DNA of 64,000 bases from Alligator mississippiensis (lineage: Eukaryota > Chordata > Crocodylia > Alligatoridae). A model generated the notes under the pieces. That model was not told the DNA's origin. It did not search any database and worked only from the letters and a program-made list of their open reading frames with translations. The DNA is taken from NCBI RefSeq assembly GCF_030867095.1, contig NC_081825.1:45622501-45686500 (forward strand). The letters are read 5' to 3'. Of the stretch, positions 24,345 through 35,939 are shown piece after piece (position 1 is the first letter of the stretch; every line of letters starts with the position of its first letter). The position numbers were made by a program, and so were the translations under genes.

Positions 24345-25010
24345 CTACCCGTTATAGGGTACCACTTTTCTGTTATCCACTGTGTCACTACCAACTTGAG
24401 CTGTTCTGCCTAGTCTTCTTCTATACAATGAGTATCTATCAACATTTCCAAGTGTCTCCTCTGTAAATTCCTTCAGATATTTCTTCAGACATTGTTGATT
24501 TTTCCATGAACAGTGCATTTGGATTCTTCCATGAATGGTGCAATCCTCCACACAGTCCATGAAGCATATATCTCATCACAATTTTCTTTGCTCAACAGAC
24601 AATGCACTGTTGTATGTTCAAATGTTTGTTTTAAAGTTCTGGTAATGCTCATTGTTCCAATTTGCCATCAAATCCCTCAAACACTCTGGAAATGGTCTTC
24701 TTGGAGGAAGAATCACTTTAATCTTATAACAACTCCAGAATTGGCCATCTGATGTTCTTTCAGCTTGGAAGTTTAAAGAGTTACAAAATTAGCACACCAC
24801 GTTCATCAATCCACATCTATGTTCTTCAATCTTGTCTTCAGTAAATCTGTTGTTACTTACCCTTTCAGCCTATCTTCTATCATCTCTGCAAACCCTTTGA
24901 CTTTCTATTGCATCTCTTCTATGACATCCTCTTTGCTCATTTTTTAGTTGTCTTACTCTTGCATTATTGTCATAGTGTTTCTTCTGTTCTGGTTTCCCCC
25001 TTTTTAGCTT
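24345..25010 (-). pseudogene. Helitron Rep/helicase N-terminal fragment
   Basis: The minus strand reads, with a few stops and shifts, the amino-terminal part of a Helitron replicase. First comes a basic R/Q/E-rich stretch with repeated RxxRR-type units (24870-25010). Next is RFTEDKIEEHRCGLMNVVC with CNSLNFQAER (about 24760-24850), a zinc-finger-like segment of this family. KVILPPRRPFPECLRDLM and HYQNFKTNI follow (24650-24740). Last is the block ending LYRRRLGRTAQVGSDTVDNRKVVPYNG (24345-24440), the usual YRRR...VDNRxVVPYNP motif. The copy stops there, so the HUH nuclease and helicase domains are absent. Helitrons move by rolling-circle replication; this piece is inert. Helitron ends (TC and hairpin-CTRR) were not found nearby. 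Confidence 0.85.
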
Positions 25011-25029
25011 CTACAGCAAGGACAGACAG

Positions 25030-25980
25030 TACATTTCCCCTTCGGCAGTATCATACCATCAGGTGACAGTGGGGCACATATCCTGGTTTCCATCTAAGGA
25101 GAACCCAGGCTGGCAGGATGGCAGAAAGGCGCCTCACCCTGGAGGTATTGCTTACCTGTGCTGCTTGCCAGCTACTTGCTTCTATGACACATATTGCCAG
25201 CATACACAGCATGTGTCATTATATCAGGGGGTTTGGTGCTCCTGATAATTTAAGAGGAGGCAGGTGGAATGAGAAGAAGCCTACAGGTGTGGCAGGGGCC
25301 TCTTAGAGAGTTGCATAACAAGAAGGAGGCTAGGCTTGAAGTATATAAGCCCAGATTCCAAGCTTGTCAGGAAATTTAGACCTGGGAGCCACAGAGAGAG
25401 GAACTCCTGGGCAGCAGGGCTCCTGGGTAACATCTGAACTGGGTTAAACAACTCTGGAGATTTGATGAAGGGACTAAGGGGAGGAGGAAGTGTCAACAAG
25501 CCTGGGAGTAAAGAGGCCTGGGAACACAGACTATAGGGGTCTAGGCCCCAGAAGGGGAGAACTAGCGCCTAGGAGAGGCAAATATAAGCAGTAGCAGGGA
25601 GCCCAAAGGTCTCATTGGCCTAGGAGGGGGCCAGGGCCCAGAGATTGGGGTCAAAAGCCAAGGAGGGCCACAACCAGAGATTGATGGTGCCTGCAGAGCC
25701 CATGAGTCTCATTTGACCTAGAAACAGAGCTAGGGCCAAGAGAGAGGGGCCCTAAGGACCAGGGATTACAGCCAGGGACAGAGGGAACCAAGGAGCCTGT
25801 AGCCCAGGAGGGGGAATGACAACAGGGCCAAGGGCTCATAGCCTTAGAGGGGTGTTAGGAACAGCAGAGAGGAGAGAGAGAGAGGAATGAGTAACATTTG
25901 TGAGGCATGGGTATGGTATAAGGGGCGGTTGGAGCCACATAATGAGCCCTTAAGGCAATGAGCAGTGACATAGGTGCTCA
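25030..25980 (+). other. GC-rich LTR-like region
   Basis: Contains a TATA-type signal (GTATATAAGCC) at about 25337-25347 followed by several hundred bases of purine-rich, loosely repeated text (variants of GGGCCAGGGCCCAGAG and CCTAGGAGGGG). It has no coding frame of note. The layout resembles the promoter and R/U5 of an LTR retrotransposon on the plus strand, but neither end nor target duplication could be defined. Confidence 0.3.
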
Positions 25981-26783
25981 TGTTGGCTACAAATGTCCAA
26001 CTCGGGATCCTTAAAATTCTAGTTTATTAGGAGGATTGAAACACTGTAATCATAAACCTTGGGGCTGGTCCCCACACACACACACATGCACACACATACA
26101 CACACACACAGTAGCAGGCTACAGAGTCAGGTATACCTATCCTACAAGCGCTGGAGTCAGCCGTCGATGGCCAGTCGAGGCTTCTTTCAGTGTGGTGTTA
26201 TCCTCCAGAAGGGGGTCGCCGGCTGGTCCTTCTGGCTGGACAGGTCTGGTTGAGTTGCAGATCGAGATCAAGAAGGCGCCACTGAGGGTCACTTTTCACT
26301 GCCTTTTATCTATCCCTGGCAGACTTTGGTGACTACCCAGTTTTCAGGTTTGCCCAATCCAGGGGTCATTGACCCTCGTGGGACTTCCCCCCCTCGGTGG
26401 CTACTGGACGGCATCTGTCAGCCCCAGGGGTCGTCTGCATGTACATGCAGGTTTGGGAGTCCATTGATGAATTTTGAATAGGGCTCTGGGAACAGTTGAT
26501 CTGGAGATACTCAGCCCAAAAGTTGGTCCCTGGTGTTGATTAACTCAGACCAGGGCTTCTAGTCCTTGATCAGTGACGTTTAGAGATTCCCGGTTGTTAC
26601 ATTGTCTTCTATTGAGTTCTTCCATTGGCTGATCTGCAGTTTCCCAGGTGTTAATTGCTGCCTGCTACCATGTTACACATTCAATCATGTTACACATTCA
26701 ATCACTGATTCACTCGCTCTTTTAGAGGCCAGCCTGATACAGGGAAGGACAGTTTGATTCCTGCCCTTGTTAACATTGTTACA
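25981..26783 (-). mobile_element. Probable retroviral-type LTR
   Basis: Read on the minus strand it starts TGTAACAATG (at 26783) and ends GTAGCCAACA (at 25981). A TATA-like GATAAAAGG lies near 26305 and an AATAAA signal at 26023-26028, 42 bases before the end. TG...CA termini, promoter and poly(A) spacing fit an 803-bp LTR. A (CA)n tract at 26073-26110 lies inside. No matching target duplication or primer-binding site was found, so limits and family are uncertain. Confidence 0.45.
26073..26110 (+). repeat. (CA)n microsatellite
   Basis: Interrupted CACACA tract, about 38 bases. Confidence 0.9.
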
Positions 26784-29694
26784 ATTTATAATTTACTTAT
26801 GAAACTAAACACATTCAGTTGAAAGTTGAAAGGTGAGGAGTATAAAATATAAGCTACAAATGCCATGGCGCACAAATAGATAAAAATACCAAAATACAAG
26901 GGGAGATACAAAATGCACACATACAAATTTTAAAACACAATTCCTTATCTTAAAGTGAAAGAGAGAGGAAGGAAGAAAAGGTAGAAAAAGAGAAACATAT
27001 CCAAAGAGGGGAGAGCAAATTCAGGCAAGAGGAAAAGGGGGCTTTCTGCTACACTCATGTGGAGATCTGACTTGAGAAGTCTTGGAGCAGTCAGCCTTTT
27101 CTGAAAGTAGTATTTCATCGAGGGGTGAGGAAAAGGGGAGATTGCCCAAAGAGAGCCAGGTTGACAAGGGCTGAGGTGTCTCTAGGGACAGTTCGTGGAT
27201 TTGAGCCCTGTTACAGTCATACAGTGAACAGACACCGCCCTGACCTTCAGAGCCAAAAAAAAAATAAAGTGGAATTAAATTTTTGATTTGGCAGCACCAA
27301 ACCCTATTGCCAGCCTAGAGGACTATAATTTCCACAACACCTTATACACAACAAGACTTCCCACTTCTCTTCTTGTTGATGTTTCTGTGCCTTCAAGCAA
27401 AAACATAAGCAGAAAGGGAAGGTTGTGGGAAGAGTGGCAGGATGGGGATGAGGGAAAGCTGCCTATGACTCAATGTTTTCCATGCTATGCCTCTGCCCTT
27501 TATCTTGGTGATTACATCATTTCACATAAAGGTGACAAACCCAAGATTACATCCCTTTTCTGCTTAAGTCCAGATATAGATTTCAATAAAAGTTTCCAAC
27601 CTTCCAGAATTGTGCACTTACCATCAGGCTACAGAGTTTTGCTGCAGTCCCGCCTGTTGCATTATGAGGTACTACTGCATTCCAAAACTGAAATTTAATC
27701 AACATTGGCTTTACTTAAGTTGTTTTATGATTATAATGGCCTTTCTTAGCTAGATTAATTAGCAAGGAAAGTCTCATGTCCTGTGCTTGAAATAATTTTG
27801 AAAAAGAACAAAATCCTCTAAATGAACTACTTATTAGGAGAGCTGGATATATTTCTTCATTTCAATAATAATAAAATAAATGGACAGTTATACATAATTT
27901 TTAACTTTTCTACCAGGTGTTAGACTGGAAGTTTCTATATTTCTGTTGCATTATTTTCCTTGTATTTATTCCATGTTTCTCTCTTACATGGTTTATCTTC
28001 ATGGTGAAATTCGTGACAGCTTAGAATAACACATGTACAGTTTGCTTTTTATTCATTTCATTAGCAAAGATACTCAGCAGGAGTGTGGCTAGAGAACTAT
28101 GCTACAAAAAGGAGATACAGGATCAAATCTCCTGAGAGAGAAGAAGGAGCTAGAATCTAGCCCTTGGATTGGTCCAGAGGAGTGCAAGGAACAAGGGCAG
28201 ATCAGGGGACCCATCTCCTACAGTGGGAACTCTCTTGGTTCCTACCATGGGAGAATGCTCCCTCACCCCTGTTTCAATCAGGATGGAGGGGGGGCATTCT
28301 CCCAGGCCTAAAACCCTCCATGAGCTGTCTGCGGAAGCTGCTGGTTTTCTGCAGCTGCCCACTACCAATTGGCACCCTGCTGCCTTCTCAGGCAAGAGAG
28401 AGGGTAGGCTGTCAATTAATTGTCTCCCTTAAGGGCAGGGGTGGCCCAGGGACCAGGCCTATAGGGCATCTTGGCTGGGGAGCTCTCCTGTGAAAGTCTC
28501 CAGCTGTGGGTATCATATATAGTTATGGTCCAGCTCCCAGGTTATTTTTCTATCTGTAAGAATGTCAAAGCAATGTCCAATAGAAATGGACATCTTTATG
28601 TGACTGTAGGCAACAACATACTTTGTTAGATGCTTACATCTCTAATTACGTATACTTTGGGGTGATTGTAATCTCATAAGAATAAATGACTAATCAGTCA
28701 CAAATTATTCAGGCTCCTTCTGATTAATTGTTTTACAGTGGTTTAAGCATGTACTATCATAAATAAAATATAGAATGCTGCTAAAGAAAGCTCATGCTGC
28801 ACTGAACCAGTTAGTGTCAAAAGTGCCACCTTATGCTACTTTCTGCTAGCCTCAATTGTATCTTTACTTGCTTTCAAAGACAGATATTTACTGTTATTAA
28901 AACTATTCCATGCATGTGTATATTTTATTTTTATTTTTAATATTGAAACGTCTTATATGAGTAAATATAAGAGAAGTCATTATAGAGCTCCTGGATATGT
29001 TATAGTCGGTGTAATTTCAGGTTGAAGTGGGGAGGTAAATTTACTTCATTAAGTTACAGACAGGCAAATTGAAGAAAATGCTATACAGGCACATTCAGCC
29101 ATAAGGCTTTTAGCTATTTTCTACTTGATAATGTATAGCAATTTTATAAGAGCAGTAGTTGAGCTTTAAGTGATATCTTTCTGACAAATTCCTAATCTCT
29201 GAAAATTGATAGTAAAAGCCATATTAACCCAGATTGTTATCAGTTATGGAACTTAAAGTTAGGTACCCTTGGCAATCATAGAAAATTTTCAGCTTGCGAA
29301 AGGATAACAATAATAGGCAGCAACTTAGCATAGAGTCTGCAGAATCATGTAATTGTTGATTATGTTTTCTGTGTAGTAGGACTTAATATTGAACAGAAAT
29401 TCTGCATGGATTATACTACTATTATTAAAATAGATACATAGAGGAGATGTTACCATCCAACTGTTAATAGAAAGGAGATTGAGTAACTTGTGAATGAATA
29501 GTCAGTCATTCTCATGAGGCTATGGTTCTCTCAAAATACATATGATTACAAATTAAGGACCCAAGAATTTATTATTAATTCATGAACAAAATTTATGATC
29601 TAAAGTGACCAGTACTTTTGATACTTCATTTGTATGGGTCCAGTTTCAAACACCTTATTGGCTAGGAACAGAAATTACACATAAGCTGGTATGA
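26784..29694. other. Mostly AT-rich non-coding DNA
   Basis: There is a purine-rich stretch at 26940-27060 and a GC-richer patch at 28080-28500 with short inverted repeats. A plus-strand frame of 136 codons (27288-27698) starts at TTG, lacks recognisable motifs and is most simply accidental. No gene is supported. Confidence 0.5.
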
Positions 29695-30290
29695 GTGTTT
29701 GGATATTGGTTCAAATCTGTAACATAACAGAAGTCCAGTGTGCATAAGCTGCTTTCAGAATGGCTCAGAGAGCTCCCTGGTGGTGTGTGGTGCTGCCTGA
29801 GTCTTGAGAGCTGGCCCAGCCTGCTGGCACATGCCTTCAAACAGAACTGGACTGGCTCCTGCCACCACCTGGGGCTCCTGGCACTGCAAGCAGGAGCTGC
29901 ACACCATTGGGCTAGGCCAGTTCTTGCCACCAAGTGCTCACCATGTAGAGGCAGGAGCCAGCGCAGCCCGCTAGTCCATGGCTTCTGCTTGCAGTGCTGG
30001 GGGCCCTGGGTGGCAGCAGTAGCCAGCCTCGTTCAGTGTGAAGACCAGCTGTGTGCGCCACATGTAGCCCTTGGGGCTCAGCTAGTGCTGTGTACCACTG
30101 GGGCTCTCCTTGCAGTGGGCCATGAATGCCCTGAGGGCTCGCTGCTGCTGTTGTCACCAGTAGTGGGGGCTGTGCACCATTGAGGGGGGAGTCATCCTTC
30201 CCACACAGGCTCCAGTTGCTTCAGAGCATGTTCCAGGAGCATGCCCTGCACCACTTTTTCCAGTGTGGTTTTTTTTTGATACATGGATTC
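29695..30290 (+). repeat. Unclassified dispersed repeat, copy 2, with GC-rich tail
   Basis: The first 60 bases match the repeat at 5366-5430. They are followed by GC-rich DNA in which motifs such as GCAGGAGC, GCACACCATTG and TGGGGCTC recur. Frames up to 147 codons on the plus strand are alanine-, leucine- and cysteine-rich with no domain, which fits low-complexity sequence. Confidence 0.4.
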
Positions 30291-30440
30291 CCCGGTATCA
30301 AACTTAGAGTCTGTGCTGCACATATGCAGCAAAGGGAACATTTTTTTGTTCATGATGTGCCTCCTGAGGCATCTCAATTTTCTTTGAGATGCTGCAACAG
30401 ACAAGTGCTTGCTTGTCTGGACATGGCCTTCAGTAGTATG
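30290..30440 (+). repeat. Hairpin-bearing repeat, copy A
   Basis: Shares an ordered series of motifs with 31615-31770: a small hairpin (GCTGCACATATGCAGC, 30315-30330), the text GGGAACATTTTTTTGTTC, then a larger hairpin with nine-base arms at 30369-30377 and 30384-30392, then GCTTGTCTGGACA. Between copies A and B the primary sequence of the second stem differs at many positions yet both fold. It is probably a MITE or another structured non-autonomous element. Confidence 0.55.
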
Positions 30441-30944
30441 TAATCCTGTTCTATGACTTTGCACATTTTGGCTACAAGAATAATAAATAGTAAGTGAAGT
30501 TGAAATTACTTTAATTTCTGTTACACTCACCTTTTCACAAATAGGACACTTATTTCGATAAAGACTTGGGTCCAGATTTCTAAAGTAAGTAAGTGTCTAA
30601 ATAGGATCAAGTTATTTAGTCAGATCTAAATTGGTAATCTACACACCTACACATGATGTGGGTATAAATTTATCAAAATTGTTTCTGCCTGTTGTCAAAT
30701 AATTGTCTAATATACAATGAATACCCCCCCCCCAACCCATAATTGGCAGATTATGGAGCAGAATACTCTGGAACTGTTCTGTAGTCTGGTACTCACAGAG
30801 CAGGGGCAGGGGCAGCAGGGTCCAGGCTGCTGCTGCTGGGGCTGTCAGCCTACCCTGCACTGTATGGGTGGGGCCCCAGTCAGCCAGACCACAGCTGAAT
30901 TGCAGGCAAGTGCCCTTTTTTTTTGCTTTTTTTTAAAGCTGTAG

Positions 30945-31385
30945 GGTGGGGGGGCAGGAATGGGGGGACTTGGGGGGATGGGGCAGGCCAGAGCAGAGGT
31001 TGGGGGGGCTTGGGAGGCTCGGGGGCAGTGGTGGGGGGAGGTGCTGGCCCTGGCAGGGCTTGGGGGCCTTGAGGGGGGCTGGCGGGGGGAGGGGTTGGGC
31101 CTGACAGGGGTCAGGGGCCTTGGGGTTGGCAGGGGGGAGGGGCCAGCCCCCGCAAGGGGTAGGGTGTTTGGTGGGGCTGACAGGGGGAGGGCCCAGGCCT
31201 GGCAGGGGTTGGGAAACTTGGAAGGGCTGGTAGGGGGAGGGGCCAGGCCTGGTAGGGGTCGGGGGTCTCGGGGGGATTGGCAGGGGGAGGGGCTGGCCTC
31301 AGCAGGGGTTGGGGGCCTCAGGGGGACTGGTGGGGGGAGGGGCCATCTCTGGCAGGGATCAGGGGGGCTGGGAAAGTGGGCAGGG
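30945..31385. repeat. G-rich minisatellite, about 50-bp unit
   Basis: At least seven or eight imperfect copies of a roughly 50-base unit of the form GGCTGGCAGGGGGAGGGG...GGCAGGGGTTGGGGGCCT. Two adjacent units at 31225-31324 are each 50 bases. Because 50 is not a multiple of three and stops are lacking, both strands show long frames (170 codons plus, 186 codons minus, the latter proline-rich). These are artefacts of the repeat. The dense GGGG runs could form G-quadruplexes. Confidence 0.85.
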
Positions 31386-31614
31386 CAATTGGGAGGCCCC
31401 GCCACGGTCCCCTTCCCTGCTCCTCCAGCTGTCCCGACCCGTTACTCACCAGCACTGGAACCCTGGTGCTGAAACTCATGGCCCCGTGGGCCGCGTGTTT
31501 CAGCGCCAGGGGAGGGCCAACCATAGAGACAGTCTGGCAGCCAGAGCATCTCCATGGAGGACCCAGCCTCCAGTTGCCCTGTTTTGCTTTTTTAAACTTT
31601 GATTTTTTTAGACC

Positions 31615-31770
31615 CCTGGGAAGGGTCTAATTTTCGCCCTGAGCTGCAAGTTTGCAGACCGGGGAACATTTTTTCATTCCCGCATGTGCCTGTTGCCCCG
31701 CCTCAAAGGGGTTTGAGGTGGGGCAAGAGGCACGTGCATGCTCATCTGGACACGCCCAGGGTCTTCTTCT
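31615..31770 (+). repeat. Hairpin-bearing repeat, copy B
   Basis: Second copy of the structured repeat seen at 30290-30440. A small hairpin (CTGCAAGTTTGCAG, 31643-31656) is followed by a long stem with arms at 31682-31707 and 31712-31737 around a 4-base GGGG loop, pairing at nearly all positions. The sequence then continues GCTCATCTGGACA, parallel to copy A. No protein is encoded. Confidence 0.6.
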
Positions 31771-31899
31771 GGTAAGTGGAAGATATGTGTTTAAATCTCT
31801 TCCCCATAACCCAGGTGTCCCACTCTGGGCTAGTGCTTTAAAAATTCCATAAAAAATTACGACCACCATATGAGCCCTTTTTCAAGTAGGTACATACTC

Positions 31900-32705
31900 T
31901 CAGAAGAAGACTCTGAGTTCTGGATCTCAAGAGGTTGGAGATGCCCATATGCCAAAGGAAGAACAGCATTTCAGAAACCCCATTATGCTCCACAATATTT
32001 GTTGCTTAGCACTACATAGTTTCTTACTCAGCAGTGTGCAGTGTGCCTTTGGTGCCTGCCACTTTAAGGGCAGGAGCAGGCAGCCACCAGGTACTTGATG
32101 AGGGCGGCCATTTTCAAAAATAGGCCAGAGAGGCAGCAGTCTGTGTTGAGCAGCCAAAGAGGCAACATAGGGCTGAGGTACTCCTGGATCATCTTGAAAG
32201 TAGGGGTGAGGCTATGGGGATGGAGGAGGCCTCATGGGTCTTGGGCATGACCTGAAATTGCGCCCTGATGGGGATGGGTGGCCTGGTGGGGCTGTTTATG
32301 GTGGGACAGCCTTCAAGAAATTCCAGGACAGTTACCTCCCCAGTGAAAAGGGAGGGTGGGGTGCACAGCATAACCCCAGCCCCTACGTCCTAGTGGGTAA
32401 CCTGGCACAGAGGTCAGCAGGACCAAGGGGGTCCAGAGTGGGGAGAGGAGCCCAGAGTGAATGATGGGCAAGGAGCCCTGAGTCTCAAAAAGGGCCTGAA
32501 GCCTAGTGAGGGGCATAGGACCTAGTGAGAGGTAAAGAGACCAGAGGCTAGGACCCCAGAATGTGTGAGGGGCATGGAGCCTAGTGAGGGATAGGGAGCC
32601 TAGTGAGAGGCAAGACTGGGCAGACTGCCCTATAGACAGGTGGGTAGGCCAGCATGAGACCCGGCCCCGAGCTTGCCCCCAGTCACAAGCAGGTGGCATT
32701 TGAGG
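31900..32705. other. GC-rich low-complexity region, no gene
   Basis: 32400-32640 contains loose tandem repeats of the phrase CCTAGTGAGGGGCATAG/GGAGCCTAGTGAGAGG. Frames on both strands, up to 128 codons, carry no motif. The repeat style resembles that at 25400-25850, so it may be the same class of LTR-like element. Confidence 0.4.
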
Positions 32706-35700
32706 GGTTTTTTAGATGACTCTTTACAAGGTAGACCCCCCATTTAGGCACCTAGCTTTATTTTAATCATCCTTTGGGAACCTCATATTTAAGCATGCCA
32801 CAAGCTAAATTAGGGGTAATCTGGATTTTGCCCTTAAATACCACTGTGGATCTGACCTTAATATGCATTTTGTAGGAAAATCCTATAAGCTTTTAATGTC
32901 TCCATTTTCCTGTATGTAAAATTAGGATAATGCTGTTTGTTAATTAATAATTGACAATTATTCCAGCTTATGTATGATTTATGTTTTGCAAATGTAGAAT
33001 GTTATGCAAGCATTATTAGGTGCCCCAAAGTTCTTGAAGCAATAGATGGGGTTATAAACACACTCCCTTGTATCCTCAATTTAGTCCCTTTAATAGACAT
33101 CAGAAAGTAGTGGAAGATTATTAAAAATAAAATGGACTGAAAGAGAGGCATTCTTTTCAGGAATACAAGATATGAGTAGGCAAGTATATGCCATAACTAT
33201 GAAAAGTTTTAGTCTCCCTTAGAAGGCATGGCTTTATAGATGAAACAACTGGTTTGAAACATTAAGCATCTCTTGAGACACAGGCTCAATTCTAGCCAAG
33301 TTTGGTTGAGCCCCTCATCTTTTGTATCTTCAACCTAATTCTCAGTTGTCTACTGGCCACATGACTCTTTTTTTTTTAAAGTAAAATAACCATTTAAATG
33401 TCAAGCCACATCATGTCTATGTATTATGTTTCCTTTTGTTTTTCTAATTGAATTAGTATGACTGTTCAAGTGGGGTATCTGCTAGCAAACTGATTTAGTC
33501 TTATGCTAAGTTAATCATTATCAATCAGGGGAATATAAGGATTAATTTAATTTACTATTAATGTATTTTCTAATAATAATAATTTAAAAATGGATTTAAT
33601 TGGCCACATGTACATGAGCAGTGGACTTCACAGTTGTTACTGTGCAGTCATTGCTACTGTACAGTACCATTGTCTCACACTTTTTTTCAGATGCTACTGT
33701 ACAGTAGCATCTCATGTAGATGTGCCCACTGAGCAATAAATGGATGTGAAATTTTAAATCCTTGTCTAAAAAGGTAAGATGACAATCAAAGATTTAAAGA
33801 AAACATTTTCAAAAGTGATGAGTTAGCCTCTCAATTCCCATAAAAGCTGGTGAAAATTGGCATTAAAAGAGTTTTTGGGGACACACACACACACACCCTC
33901 TAAAAATGCAAAATCATATTCAGCTAGTTTCACACATGCTATTGTAACTGTAGTTAGTCAGGTATGTGCTTAATTAAGCTTTTCTTTTGTTTTTAAAAAC
34001 TTGAAACATACTAATATTTTTAGCCAGAATTTTTAAAAATGTCAAAGGCGAAGTGTTTCATTGTGGCATTCAATGCATTAAATGTTCTATGCATTTTTCT
34101 GTTCAGAATATTTTATTGTTCAAATTAAAAATAAAACAATATTGAAATAAAGGTCTTCGATACAAATGGTTGGTTTGATGTTTTGATTCATCACCTCTAT
34201 TTTGAGACTAACAATAGTAATTAAAAGGCTCAACACTTTTTACAGGATGGGAAACTCTAACCTGCACACCTCTAATTGTAATTGTTTACTATTTTATTAT
34301 ATCTTTTTTTTTATTTTAATATTTGTCTCCCAATGTTTCTCTCAAATTCCTATTCTGAGTAGTAGGGATGTTCTTAATGAAAATCAAATAAAAACAAAAC
34401 CAATAATAATGACGACAATCAGTTTAAAACATCACTGAATTCTCCCTTTTGAAATAGTGACTGGGTGAACATTAGGTAGCTTTAATCTAAAGAAACCAAC
34501 AATAAAGGCACTGTAACTTTGTCAAGACTTGGATGATGTTGATTAGTGATGACGTTTTATCATTTTTTTTAAAATGTTCTTGTTAAGTCAACTTTTCTTG
34601 GCTGCTATTTTCTTTCTTTATTGATTTTAATCAACATTCTTCCAGATGTTTCCTAAGCTTATGATTGTTATGACTACAATACTGATTAGAAAAGTGGTAG
34701 AAAGGCTTCCTTCATCACCAGTCCTACATAATTTATAGTGGCATTTACCAGGAGTTATATCCTACATTCTGGTTCTGTTGAGAGTCTCGGCTTTTGATCA
34801 ATATCATATTATGCCCCTGAATCTACAAAGGGTGAATTCAATTCAAATACTGTTAGTAATTGTGACAGCTTCTGGTTAAGCACCCAGAGTTGACCACATG
34901 GCATTTGGCTCTCATGTAATCACATCAGAAGATCATGGAAATATTTAAGTTACTAGAATTTAACCGAAGCCTAGGCACTGCTTCTTAATCTTTAAAGTCT
35001 TCAAGAACAGTTCTGGAATATAGAACCTCTTCCTAACACCTACTATCATGAGCCAGAACCATCAAAATAGCCCATCTCTAAGATCTACAACTGACTCCTC
35101 GCATTCCCTACATAGTTTAAATGGATCCATTAAGAACTTTTTGTTCAAGGTAGAGTTCAAGACAACAGGAGGGGAAGGTCAACTCTAGAATAAAAATGGA
35201 GTTTCTAGGCAGGGGACAAATCTATTTTTAATCTCAAGTGGAATTCATAAACTGTATAAAGACATTTCTGAAGTCATCACACTAAGGATTAAATGATAAA
35301 GAACGTAAAGGCAACAAACTGAAAATATGTATCAGAATTGTGAGCGTTCTATACTGAGATATCTTCCAGTCTCACATCTAGTGGAAAGAGTCTTCTTTGA
35401 ATCTTTAAAGAGGAAGAGCAACTATATTTAATTTCTTGTTGTTAGTAGCCTACCAGTAAATCTTTAGGCTCAAATACAACCTTAATTTTTGTGTATTATG
35501 TTTTATTAAGTCAATGAGACTTCTTGTTGGCTTATGTGCTTTGCTGGATTGGGGCCAACAGGGCTCAGTGACTTTCAGCTCTGAGTACCACTATAAGAAC
35601 TGTCAGCCATGACTCATTTTTGGATATTTAGTTTATTTGATCTCTCTCTAACTTTCAGTTTACTGAGAAAGTTCTCACATCGTAACCTCACACAGTGACA

Positions 35701-35720
35701 TTTTTCTAGTGCTCTATGTA
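32706..35720. other. AT-rich non-coding DNA
   Basis: No gene is seen. A short (CA)n run lies at 33881-33896. Apart from the MITE-like unit at 33602-33727, I see only unique AT-rich sequence. Confidence 0.65.
33602..33727. repeat. Small MITE-like element with terminal inverted repeats
   Basis: The left end GGCCACATGTACATGAG and the reverse-complemented right end GGGCACATCTACATGAG match at most positions, enclosing about 126 bases with further internal symmetry (TGCTACTGTACAGTA twice). The flanks (ATT and ACT) are not an exact duplication. GGGC-type ends would suit a Harbinger-derived MITE, but this is a guess. Confidence 0.45.
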
Positions 35721-35939
35721 TAAGTCAGTCAGGGGTTGAAGACATGACTTCTGCCTCTAGGAAGAAGGGAAGGATTAGCCAGCAAGGTGAGCACAACATA
35801 TTCACCATCACCATTTCCAGTAATATCTGTAGAAATACTCAGATCCAGGTCAAGGTACACAGGTCTAGTAGATTTCTGTGCTAGTTCATTGCCAACAACC
35901 CCTCTAATCAAAGATGATCTCTACCCTAGCTTCAGGTGA

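Noticed and set aside
27288..27698. 136-codon plus-strand frame in AT-rich DNA
   Set aside because: It begins at TTG rather than ATG, shows no motif, and has no splice or promoter context. Most likely chance.
30845..31472. Proline-rich (-) and glycine-rich (+) long frames
   Set aside because: Both come from the stop-free G-rich minisatellite with a 50-base unit. They are repeat artefacts, not proteins.
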